Below the pieces are notes generated by a model, which was not told where the DNA came from, searched no databases, and saw nothing but the letters and a program-made list of their open reading frames with translations. From Acridotheres tristis (taxonomy: Eukaryota; Chordata; Aves; Passeriformes; Sturnidae), in the NCBI GenBank assembly GCA_037013685.1, contig CM072889.1, forward strand, positions 11,603,976 through 11,667,975: 64,000 nucleotides of DNA, given 5' to 3'. Below, in pieces: positions 1 through 11,900 of this stretch. Within the stretch, counting starts at the first letter, position 1, and each line of letters opens with the position of its first letter. The translations under genes were made by a program, and so were the position numbers.

Positions 1-3000
1 TTTCCAGATGGTCGTGTATTGGTGCCTGCCTGGACACCGAGAAGGAAAAGTTGTGTTGTTGGAACTTAATATTCTTTAACATGGTATTTTCTTAAGTCAG
101 GACACGCAGAAATAGAGCTCCTTTGTTCAACTTTTGCACTAATCCCACCAGGACAAAAGAACCACAGTTTCCCAGTATATAAAATATTGACCATACTAGT
201 ATTTTCACAGGAAATACCAGCTCTTCCACTGTGTCAAAAATAATCTGTTTTTCATTCAGATTCTTTAATATCTTAGATTTTAAATTTGTGGTCCTGGATG
301 AAGAAAGCAGAGATTTGAGAGGCAGCACATCCTGGTCTGTGGATACAGGAACGCTGTTACTTATCTAAAAATAAATTACATATTTATATGCAAATGAATC
401 ATTGTAGATTGTAAACTGTCAAACAAACAATCCTATCTCTGGATCTGTATTATTTGTTAGGCAATTAATATTTTCTGTCACTGAAATCTGAGGTCACATC
501 TGTGATCCTGTTGCAAATCTAGAGGAAATTACCTTTCGAATGACACATGGCTTGACCTTCATCTCTAGTTAATCCAGGAAGAGTTCACATTAGGCTGTGG
601 GGACACAAAGGATAGATTTAGTGGGCCAGTATTTTTCTGGTCATATTTTAAAATTCAGTAATGCACTGGATACACCATACCAAAGTTTTTCTTCACTTCT
701 TCCTCAGAGAAGACAGTGTGTTTGTGATAAACTGAAGGAAACAATGAAGACTCAGAATTACCAAAAGTACCTCTAGCAGGGAATGACAACAACAAAAATC
801 CCCCAAATCCCACATATTGCACACAAAGTGTGAAAACACACATAATTAGAGCAGCATAGAATAATTAGACTACAGAGCAAGTATCATGGCAAATTCTTCT
901 GACATGAAGAATTTATTCATGCATATATAAATAAATACATGAATAAAAAGCAGAAATAGTGCATAGTTGGATGCCTCCAACTACACTCTCTACTTTCAGT
1001 TTCAGAGATAGGCTTTGACCCTCATTTTCCTCATAATATTAATCACAGATGGATGTATAAACTCTGCAAGCAGAAATCCTCTTATCTCCACTTCTTTGTT
1101 GTCTGCAGACTACTGTGTTTGTTTCTAACCCTGCTTGTTTAAAGCTCTGATAGTGCAGCTTTTAACAGTGATGCGTGTTTAGTTGTATCTTTAGAACTGA
1201 AGAGTTTTCACAGAAAATTTCTAAGCCTGGACAATTTGCCAGCCTGGGAATTTCACTTGTAAGGAAGCTGAATCCCTCTCTTCTTCAGCAAAGTGTTTCT
1301 TGAGAGGCACATTTAAACTGGCAAGCAGTTGCAAAGTGTTGCTAGGGCTACAAATGCAACATTCTTGTAAGGAACACACAGAATCTTCATGACATAAAAT
1401 CCAAGTGGCTGAAGGATCAGTATATGATGGCTCACCCTATCACAATGTGACATTTACCTTGCTAAGAAGAACTCAGTTCAGAGACATCAAAATACACCGG
1501 AAATCTGAAATGCTATGGTCAATCAATTTGATGTAGTATTTTTACTCCTACCTCTAAATTTGTTTAGTAAAATGCTCAAATGAAACTTTTGCCCCTTTCT
1601 GAAAATAAATTTTAAAAAATATAAACCAAACACCCCTGTTTAAACAGAGTTCGTGAAATGCGTGATTTCCTAACTGTGTGACATCTGGTCCCTTCCTGCT
1701 GCTGTGCACTGTGTGTGCTGATGCCATTCAAGCCAGCTTTGGATGAGCATCTTGTGAAATGTGAAGTGTTTGCAGTCGCAAGTTTGCAGTGTGAAGCTGC
1801 AGTTTGCAGAGCTGGGGAGGCCAGGATGTGGTTGGCCTTTAGAGATCCAGTGGCAAGAGGCTGCAAGAAGCACTGTAGCTCTGTCACACATGACACATAT
1901 TCAGGATTGCTGGTGGTGTGCTGTACTGATTTGAAAGCAAAACGAGTGAGAGACTCCAAGTCAGTAACACAATTTGATAAGAAAAAAAAGAAAATATAAA
2001 ATACATGCAATAATACAAAAGAAAACCACCGACAGAGTCAGAATACAACCTGACACCCTGTCAGTCAGGGTGTTGGTAGCAGTCCCATTAAATGGTGGCT
2101 GCAGTCCTCCTGGATGACAGATGTGGTTCAGTTGAAGCAGTGCTCCTGTAGAAGGTGCAGTTTTCCTCTGAAGGTCCAGTGATGATGTGGAAAAAAATCC
2201 AGCTTTCCTCTGGGATCCAGTGGAAAGAGACTGCCTTGGTGTTCTAAATCTCAGTTTTTATCTAGGTAGGAAAGGCTTGGCTCCTGCCCCTGGCTGGGGC
2301 ATCTCCCAATGGGATGATGTAATTTTATCAGTCATACAGTGGGACTCAGTGGCCCATTAACAGAATATATCTTCTGGAGGAAGGATGGGTTGTGAAAAGA
2401 TAACGATGATCATCCCCCTGATTTTATCAGATGACACATCAGCAGAGGATATCTCCCACAGAGATAAGGATCACCATCCTTCCCCCTTTCAACAGATGGT
2501 GATAGAATACACGTTTTTGCATTATAACCAAGGACATGTGTGTAGCTCCTAACACCTCTGCTCTCAGGCTGTTGGCATGTATCCTGGGTATTTGTAATAC
2601 ATGTGTGTTTGAGTTTCCTCCATTGGATTAGTAGTTGCTGTTGGTTACTTAGGTTGAAGAGGCCTTTTTCGCAATGACTCAAGTGACAGCATGTGAAACA
2701 AATAGCTCTATGATTTTAGGAGCTGTATTTTGGTGCAAGGATTTCTCAATGGTTGGGTGACTGGACCTTGCTCAGTCTTGCCTCCCTTGTTCCCTTTGGA
2801 AGAAATTAAGAAACTTGTTGGGAAGTTTACCAGGTGCTGGGAGCTTACTGTGATACCACTGTGGGAGGGCAGGTTGCCCCTGGGGCTGCTTGTTTTCCCT
2901 GCAGGGGAAGCGAGGCAGATTTGGATGTGCAGTGATGTGGATGTGCAGGGGGCTGGTGCCATGTTGGGCTGTTGAGGGAAAGCCATGACACTGACTTTGA

Positions 3001-5639
3001 AGAAAGTCATGATTTTCAAATGAAAGTAGGCCCAGACGGGGCTATTTCAACCAAGCCAAGCCACAAACTTTAGAGGAAATCCAGATCTGATTGAAATTTC
3101 AGGTGTTTAAACTTGCTGTCTTCCCTATCTTTGAAGAACCATCTTTACTTTGCCAAAGTCTGTGGTTATTTGGTGTTCATCTACCTCCCAGCTAAAAACA
3201 GCTTCAATTAATTAAGTGGCAGTAGAGAAGCCCATTCACTTCAGCATGTGACAAGTGAGGAGCAAATGTCAGCTGTCAGAGCAGGTACAGCACATCCCTG
3301 CTTGCTTGCACTGATTTGCCTGTGGACACAGAGCCCTGATGTTTATCAACATCTAAGATTTCAGGGCTGTGCCCAAAACGTTCAGTGTGTAGCCATTTGA
3401 AACTGTGCTAGTGATAAAGAGGCAGAGCAGTGAATAATAAATCTAGCATGCCTTGAAGGGTGATATGAAGATAGAGAATCAAAAAGTATTAAATCCTGAG
3501 GTGGGATAATTATTTTTAATGACTGTTTACTAGTCTGTGCTTCTTAGAAAGCAAGGGGGTTTTGAGATGGTGCAATGTGTGTTGCTAAACTGCTAGTTGC
3601 TGAGAACAGGACTGTGTTTGACCTAAATGGAAGCCAACAGATGGAGTTTTGCATGTTCAGGTAAGTAACTTCAAGACAAAAATGCATGCAAGAAAAAACA
3701 ATATTGAAAGGAAGCATATTCTGAAGGAAAGCCATCTGAGGAGGTTTGGAGACAGGAAATCTGCTTTATGTTAGCAAAAACACTGATTTTTTTGAAGCTT
3801 CCAGGCTGTGTTCTATGCCAGTTAAAGTGATGAAATTCTTCCAAAGTCATCAGGATTACACCCTTCCACTAGCTTTAGGGACTGTGCCCACTGGAAGGCC
3901 ATTTGATCTTTCTTGATTGTAAATATAAATGTGAATTTCTCATGAGATCTCCTTCATTTCTTACTGTAGTATAAATGTTTCTGTTGGCAGCATTTTTCTG
4001 AACAAAATTCCAGGCAGACTTCTGATGCAGTTCTACATCCAAGGTTTTGTGCATTAGACCAGTCAGAATTTCTCCAGTAATTTCCAGGAATTCCTTCCTG
4101 GTGGTGGTTGCCCAATAACTAAAGCCTTGATTTTACTTTTTTTTTTTTCCTGTGGGCTTTGGCTGATGGATGGAGACTAATGCTCTCTAGTGATCCTTTT
4201 TCAGCTGGGATTAAGAATTCAGTGTGAAGTCATCGTGACAAACACAGTAATTCCCAACATTGAAACTCGTTCAGGTAAAACTTCAGCTAGTGCTACTGTA
4301 TTTTTGCAGCTTTGTCTTTTCCCAAGAGACAGAAAATGTGTTATATCTCCTTGAGGTCAGCTTTGATCTGCAAATGCAAATGCACTCTGTGGATGGCATT
4401 GAAGTTGGTTGCTTGTAGAGGCTTTTGCTTTCCAACTAAGTGGGAAACTAGACCAGAGTATGATTTGTTTCCTGTTTGTGATGGCCCTTGCACTTGCCAT
4501 AGATTATTTGTGTGACAGCTTTCCTCTGTGAAGGGTTAGAAAATTGAGAAGTTGAGTTGTCCATTCACAGATATCAAACTTCTGCACTGTTAGAAGCTGA
4601 GCCACTTATGGGACTCCTCACCAGAGGTCCATTTCTCTAATTACATGTGTCTCATATGAGAAAGGCATTAAAATAAAGTATTTTTTCCAAGTATTCAAGA
4701 AGGACTTCTCCACTGTAGATCTGGTATTTCTACTAAATGTCTTTAAGAAACTCATATAAAAATACTTAATAATACTCCCTCCTACTGGCTTGTCAGACCC
4801 AAGTATTCAAACACTAGGTACCAGCTGAGAAGTACAAATAAATGTGGTTTTCTTCTGATCTTCTAGGAATGACTGTAAATCTTTGCTTTGCTATTATGAG
4901 AGTTATGAACTTCCTACTTTTAAATATCCCTGCAGTTTTTATTCAGGAGTTGATATTCTTAGCAAGCCATGCGACTCCAGGCAGAGGCTCACACTCAGCA
5001 CCAGCTGCTGCTGCTCCCTGACATTGCTTGTGCTGCCTCCTCTCTGCTTTCACCTCAGCAGTGGCCATTGATAGCCGTGATGGAAATTCATTTCCGTATG
5101 GATTTAATTTAATGCAATGCCAGAAATGTGTGCAGCTATGTTGTGCCCAGGACTTGGGTCACCCCTGAGAATGAGGCTCCTTGAGGTTTACGTTCCCCAG
5201 CATGTACCTGTTTCCACACCCAGTGAGTGCCTCCTTAGTTGTGACAGTGAGTAACAATTGTTAGTATATTGTCAGAGGTCATCACCAGGCAGTAATTCTG
5301 TCATATGGGTGTGCTGGCTGATTTATACTCTAGAGCTTTTTGCCTGACTTTGCAATATTGCAGGGATGTAGTTGTTTGGGTTTTTTTCCTGTTAATATGC
5401 AGAATAGATTGTTAGAATAGATTGAGATTTACAGTGAATTGGGATAATGCCTGTCTTGAAAGATCCTGTGCACCTCCTTTGTGCGGAGAATAACTTCAGT
5501 TTTTCGTCGTTGCTTCAAAGATGTTGCAAGTATTATCTGTAGCTTTCCTGTGTCTAAAAAATAACACTAACAATTAATCTCCTCAGGGCTTCTTCACATC
5601 CTAATTACAACCAAACCTCTCATTAGTCCCACAGGGAGA
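1..5639. other. Upstream non-coding DNA
   Basis: AT-rich sequence with many stops in all frames and no exon chain I can support. It contains an LTR-like remnant (about 1965-2494) and short poly-T runs, for example at about 4138-4150. The short open frames here show no recognisable protein features. A regulatory role for parts of it cannot be excluded. Confidence 0.6.
1965..2494 (-). mobile_element. Decayed LTR of an avian endogenous-retrovirus-like element
   Basis: Recognised by resemblance to an LTR family common in songbird genomes. Read on the minus strand it starts TGTTGAAAGGGGG near 2494, has a TATA-like GATAAAAAC near 2260, and runs to an AT-rich end near 1970. An 8-bp inverted repeat (ACACCCTG/CAGGGTGT) lies near 2052-2072. 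No gag, pol or env coding sequence is attached, so it is a solo or truncated LTR. The left border is approximate. Confidence 0.55.
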
Positions 5640-5922
5640 GGGAATCAAACGCCATATGGTATTTTACACTTCGGATGCTGTGCGTACCAATAGCTGGAAG
5701 GAGAGAGGAAAAGGGGGAGTTAACAATTCGTAACCATTTATGGAGCAGGCACAGCCCTCCTTGGAGCCAGTTCAGCAGAGCCCGAGTGCCTGGGACCAGG
5801 GGCTGTGTCCGGCCGGGAATTGCCGCACACGCGGGGCTCTGTGCGCTGCGCCGTGCCAGGATCCCTGCGCTGGCATCGCACCCAGGCTCAACCCAATGCA
5901 CACACGCCTCCCGGGAAGCGCC
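5640..5922 (+). promoter_or_regulatory. Probable promoter and 5' UTR of the CRACD-family gene (CCAAT box, CpG-rich)
   Basis: A CCAAT box sits at 5687-5691. From about 5770 the sequence becomes GC- and CpG-rich, in contrast to the AT-rich DNA on both sides, and runs into the first coding exon. No TATA box is obvious at a fitting distance. The transcription start is therefore inferred to lie roughly between 5710 and 5800. The CpG cluster suggests a broadly active promoter. RNA 5'-end data would settle it. Confidence 0.5.
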
Positions 5923-5957
5923 ATGGCTGGGTTCTACGGCTGCCTGAAAAGTAAAAA
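5923..5957 (+). CDS. Coding exon 1 (start codon, residues 1-12)
   Basis: Encodes MAGFYGCLKSK and ends AA|GTAAGT, a strong donor, in phase 2. The ATG lies in a good Kozak context, with G at -3 and G at +4. The join to exon 2 completes an Asn codon and reads on as DYIMATRP without a stop. Two in-frame upstream ATGs exist (5740 and 5896), both in weak context, so I chose 5923. A single Cys near the start could be lipidated, but nothing shows that it is. Confidence 0.65.
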
Positions 5958-8900
5958 GTAAGTGCCGTGCTGAGCCCTCCCCTCCACCTTTCCAAAGGGA
6001 GCTGAGTCTAGTGGGTGCTTGGAAATTCTTTGTTGTATTGCAGCTGAAGCATTGAACAAAGTAGTTATGCCTCGGGTCTGAAGTACCAGCCTGAGAACAA
6101 AAGTGCAAAAAATAAGTCCTGGCTTAAATATTAGTCTGGTGAAAATTGGTCATTTTTTTTTTCTCCTTCAGAGGTATAAACGTGAAATATTGCAAAAGGA
6201 ATTAAGAACCTTTTCCCATTTAATTATAGCAAGAGGGAAAATGCCCTCTTCCCTAGTGATTAGCTATACTGTTTATATATTAGCACACAAAAAGGAGAAA
6301 TACAGAAATTCACATTGGCTTTTAAAAAATGTTCAGCTAGAAGTCTGGCAGTAAATGGGCTTTAAGAACTTGATGAGCTCAGGTTTTCTATAAGCAATCT
6401 GAGGTTTGTTTCTGTAATTGCTCCCTCTTGAGAGATTTGGTTGTATTTAAAAGAATTATTTTTTTTATTTCTTCACTGGCATGTTCTGTTGGAGTAGACT
6501 ATTGAGGGAAAGGAGAATGAGAGAATGCATGTTAGTATTTGTACTTTAAGCCATCATGAAGATGCATTCTGTTTTTCTTTTCCTTTGACATCTCCCGGCT
6601 GAGGCATGGAAGAAAATTTCCTGCTGCCAAACCTGAGGAGTTGTTTGATCGTGTTTTGCACCAGCAGACTGCAGAGGGCTCTATTCTTGCACCCGGTGAG
6701 GGATTAGACAGGGAACATGCACAGTGGAAGGCAAGTGAAACTGTCTTGAGGCTTGAGATGTGAATACTGATAGTTAAATATGTGGATAAATCCTGGATAG
6801 CAGAGGGAGGAAAATAGTTCAGTAGTGGAGCTGGCAACTGACCCTTTCCTTCTCCCAAAGGTTGTATCCCTCTCACCAACAGTTTGACTCATGTTACTCT
6901 GGTGGAAATGTGCATTTTCAAAGGTGCACAACTCCTACTGGATTTCTGTTAGCATTTCCATCCCATATTGACTCCTTTCCTCCTTTGAAATTTGTAACAG
7001 GGAATTAATATTTGGCAGAGAAGTTTGCTTTAGATAGATGCCATCAGAACTAGCGAAAGGGCTATGAGTCAGTCCTGATGAAGGTAGGCACCTGAATTGA
7101 CAAAAAGTAGTAGATTTACATTGCTTGATTTCCCCCCATGAAATCTTTCAGAATCTAATGCAGTTAAAACAAGTTTGAAATTCAGAGAGACACTATAAAG
7201 GCTGGACAGAATAAGCTTTTTTACATGTGGCAAAACATCTCTTCTTTCCTGGTCAGTCTCCACCTGGCTTATGAAGAACAGGGTTCTTTTTCTTCAACAG
7301 GTTCTTCTTTCTTGATATTCTTCAGTTAGGTCTCTATACTTGGTATATATGCACAGGTTGTATTTCTTAGCCTGTTATTTCAGCCCTGTGATATATTCCC
7401 AGGTGAATTAATGCAACTACTAACCCTTTGCAGTCTTCACAAATTTTATATGCTGATTTGGCTGTGGTTTTTGGCAGTTAAAATAAGTTCAAGACACCAG
7501 TTGCAGGAATAGTGATGTTTTTAACCTAAGATTAATTTTCAATGAAATTGGTTTGGAGTTTAACATGTAGTATTTGTCTTTCTGGACAAATGTGTTTGTG
7601 GAACAACTTCCCCAAATTCTCACATGGTCATTTGACCTGTAGGAGTTAGTTTGCTTTCTGAATGAAAGTTCTTTTGGAATGAAATTACTTTTATGGTTTA
7701 AGCAATTGGCTTGGGTACCAGTAGGAATTTGGCCAAAGTGGCTTAGAGCTCAGTATGTGCCAAAAAACCTACCATGGACTTTGGGGAAGGGTTCCCTCCA
7801 GGGCTTTGAGCTGCTGAGTCCAGCTAAAGCATCTGGAGTGTTTTAAAAACTGCTTTAGGTAGTGCTCTCCTGTGCTGCTGTCACATTTATCCCACTCCCC
7901 CACATTTTAAAAGTGGAGGCAAAGGCTCTGCCTTGGTGCACTGTAATAATGTGTGGCTGAATCTGATCTTTGTACACATAGTCTTGTCCCTGTGTTTTGT
8001 TAATGTCCTCTTATGAAATGAAAAAAAGAACCCAAAGTCTAATCCAGGTATTTCTTCATCACAGTCCAAATCTTGTCTGCTATTTCACTGAAATAAAACT
8101 TCTAGATTGCTTTCATATTTCTCTTTAAGCAGCATATGCAGCCTGAGTAATCTTGAATTGTTCTTAGTTTATAGCTCATTGCCCTTGTTGCAGAGTTCTG
8201 TCTTTTTCTTACTCCAAACATGGTGTCAGAAAAAAATATGATACCTGAATAGATATGATAAAGTTTCCTAAAGCCTGTGGAGAAATATTTTCATATGCTT
8301 CTCAGTTTTTGGGACTAGCCAAGTATGTTGTTATGAGCTGAAAATGTGGTTGCTTGAATAGTAAGGTTCACTGATGGTCAATGCAAACTGCCAATTTCCC
8401 AAGATAAATACAGTGTGTTAGAAGCTATATAAAATAGTTGACTGAAGGTTTTATGTGCCAGCTCAGACTGGTTTCTATAGCAGACTATAGGAAAAGGTAT
8501 TTACTATACTTAATGTGGTCACTCAGGATTTCATGGTGCCTTTGACAAACAACAATCCCAGAATTATGGACATTTCAGCTTGAATGTCTTCTGCTTTGCT
8601 AAGCTTTGCACTTCCAGTGGGGTATTGTGTTCTTTTCCTATATTCCATAATTGTCTAAAAGTGCCGATGTGCACTTTTATCCTGCAAAGAAGTTCAGCAT
8701 TTGGGTAAAGCAAGTTGATCAAGGAATGCATCAGTAGAATTTTCAATATATTTCTAGATTGTTTGAGATGAAAGCAATTGCCAATCTGAAATGATGTTAC
8801 GACCGTGACATTGGTAAAAATGTTTTCTGGGTTAGGTGCTGTTGCTGCATTTTGTGTTGTTGCTTGTTCAGATAAGTGTCAGGAAGAGATTGTGGTGATA

Positions 8901-11900
8901 GCTGGGTTTATTCCAAAGATGGGACAGAGCTGTCCCCCTGATGATAATCTGTCTGTTCACTGCCCCTGCACCTTCACCCCAGCCTTCTTGTTGGAGATGC
9001 ACATAGGGGACGGTGGAAATCCCAAAAATCCCTTTGTCCTTGAGGCTAGTTACACTTTTTACAGCTTTTACATGCTTGTGTGGTCCTTGGAGCCTTTTGC
9101 TCCACAGCAAGCAGCTGCTGTTTTAGCTTGGACAGTGACAAGTGGATTGGAAGTGGTTTAAAGCTCCACCAACTGCTACTGGAGTAGCAGCTTGACACGT
9201 GGGGGCCGGGGCAGTGTGAGCTGCTGGCTCTGGGAGCTGCTGGCTCTGGGAGCTGCTGGCTCTTCTCTGTCAGCAGCTCATTCGCCTCCCGTGGCCTCTC
9301 TCCCTTTCTGGAGCCGTCATTGCCACGGCGCTGAGCTGCGTTCCCGGCTGACTGCAGGCAATGGTGCTTTGCTCTTTGGCACGGTTTTAGGCATTAAACA
9401 TCTCTCCAAGACTCCAGGGTGTTTAAAGCAAAACACTGAGTTCCCTGGCCATCCCTGCCTGTGGCATCCCCCAGCATCATCTCGGCTCAGCCGTGGTCCA
9501 TGGGCTCAGCTGGCAGCTCTGCAGCTTTGGGGTCAGTGCAGGCTTCCTGGGAGCTGTGGCAGTCACTGCTCCTGTGGTGATCTAGGGTCTGTTTGTGTGG
9601 CTGATGAATTCAGGAGAGGTGAAATGCTTCCCATAAACACTTTGATATTCTGGAATATGTCTGTTTACATGCCTTTTCATTGTACATCACTTTAGCATAT
9701 TATTTCACTACAAGAGTAAGAATCACTCGTTAACAGCTTTTCAGTGTTGGGGGATTTTGAGATGAAAATATCTGAGTATGAGAGGTGGTTTCTGCCCAGT
9801 AAAGCAAGTTCACTTGTGTGGAGACAATCCTTGGATGAGTTTCAAGAAACAGCTTTTATGGAAAATAGAGAGCTCTCCCCACTAAGGCCAAAACAGAGAG
9901 CTGAGGTGGAAACACTCCTCAGGTGTTGTGAGTCTCTTGGAGGAATCTTTCAGTACACAACCTATGAGCATGTTCCTGTATTTGGCAATTATAGAGCGTT
10001 TGGACATTTTGTGAGCATTTTGTCTGCAGCCCACAGGAGTCATTCAGTGCTCTGCCTAGTATTAAATGTATAGAGGCTTAAGTACTGTATTCTTTTTCAA
10101 AAATAGCAGAGAGGGTGAACAAAAGCAGTTAGGAGGTGTCAGAGCCATGGCACTGCAGGCAGTTGGGCACCGTTAGTACAATGGTGCTGTATTATTAACA
10201 AAAAAATCAACTCTTTCTCTGCGTTTCGTTCTGTTTTACTCATCTTTGTGTAAGAAGTTCAGTTCTGTCTTAATACACCAGTGAGTCACTCCCATCTCCT
10301 CATTCTGTTCATGCTTCTCTCTGGATGGTGTTTGTTTTAGCAGCCACAGTGGTACAGTGTGTTTGCTGGCTGTAGGCAGAGGAATTCCAAGCAGGCCTGT
10401 TTATTTGGTTTCAGTAGAACAGTCCTTTTGCTATCACTAAGGTTCTGAGTATTTGGCAGATATGCTGTCAAATTGACTTCTAATGCTGCCTGTCCTACAT
10501 CACTTGCAGTGGGGCAGAAGCTTGGGTTGGGACAATCTGCTGGATGTGATTCTCACTCTTCTGCATCATTTGTCCGTCAGGTTTTTTGTCTACATGATTT
10601 TGCCAGACTGAGCCATGAAAACATCTTGTCATGGTTTTCCCTTGTGTTCTCTTCTTAGACAGAAACTTCTGCTGCACCAAGTGTGTAGCTTTGTATACCT
10701 AGAGCCAACTGGAGAGATTAATTTGTCATTTCCTCCTTGTGCAGAGGTCTACAAAGTTTTAGGCTTTCACATCTGCTGTGATGTGAAGGCCTAGAGTTGG
10801 ATGTAGAAGCTGAAATCTGATTATATATGGGACAAAAATGCAGTGGATTCAAGTTGTACTTCCAGTAGATAACCTACCTGAGCTAGTGTAGGGCAGGTAG
10901 AGCTGATTATCAGCCAGATTTGAGAAAATCTGAGATAAGTCTGTCCATGGGGAAACAGGAAAAAAACCCAAGGTAATTCCAAGGTTGATTCCCTTCCATC
11001 CCCTAGATTTCTCCTGCTGTAGGAAAGCAGTTGAGGACAAGGTGTTCTGCACTAATGTGATTCAAGCTTTTAGTTCTGCATTACATCTGTTATAGTCTCA
11101 AGGTTGGTAAAACTATTATGGATTAAGTAGTTTTAAATATTATTTTGAATACAGCAAATACTAACTGCAAACTGTCTTATTTTGTTTTGTTTATCTTGGT
11201 ATTTTATTCATAATTATTTGTTTCAAGTTAGCAGGTGGCCTCTCATTCCCTTGCGGGAGTTGCTGTATAAACAAAGAAAAAAAACCAACCCAGTCAGTTG
11301 ATATCCTGTCTGATTTTGCTTGCACATGCTGAGCTGTCACTGCTCATCACTGTGCCAATAGTCAAGGTTGTGCCAACAGCCCAAGGTTTCCAGCATAACA
11401 TGTGTGAAAAAGGCATGACCTGGGCCACACACATCATTATTCTTTTCTGTAGCTGTATTCTCACCTGTGTTCACACCTGTGTGTGCTGCTGCATTTGGTT
11501 AAGTGTACAGGTGCCAAGTCGTTCTGTGCTCTGTTGTATCCTATCTCCATGCTATAGCATGTTGGTATCTTTGTGACTGTTGTACTTTAACCCCAGCAAT
11601 TAAGCCCTACAACAGACACTCACTCACTCACTCACTCACTCACTCACTCACTCACTCACTCACTCACTCACTCACTCACTCACTCACTCACTCTCCCGTG
11701 GTGGGATTGGAGAGAGATTCCCAGGGTAAATGTGAGAAAACTCGTGGGTTGAGATGAAGACAATTTAATAGCTAAAGCAAAGGTCATGCACACAAGCAAA
11801 GTAAAACAGAATTTATTCCCCACTTCCCCAGGGCAGGCAGGTGTTTAGCATCCCCAGAACAGCAGGTTTCTGTCACAAGTAATGCTGACAGGAAGACAAA

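Noticed and set aside
1..63. Possible terminal exon at the window edge (TTTCCAG followed by an open frame to a stop).
   Set aside because: Only about 20 codons, no family resemblance and no linked exon within the window. The AG could be chance.
5623..6108. 161-codon open frame on the minus strand over the CpG-rich first exon.
   Set aside because: It is antisense to the promoter and exon 1; GC-rich DNA has few stops, and the translation has no domain-like character.
9192..9695. 167-codon open frame on the + strand in intron 1.
   Set aside because: Lies in a GC-rich patch with a 16-bp tandem repeat, shows repetitive composition, no recognisable protein and no exon borders that fit the gene.
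11617..11693. CRISPR-like array reading of the tandem repeat.
   Set aside because: There are no spacers, the unit is 4 bp and the DNA is vertebrate.
11503..11757. Leu-Thr-His-Ser repeat protein.
   Set aside because: A translation of the (CACT)n microsatellite, not a gene.
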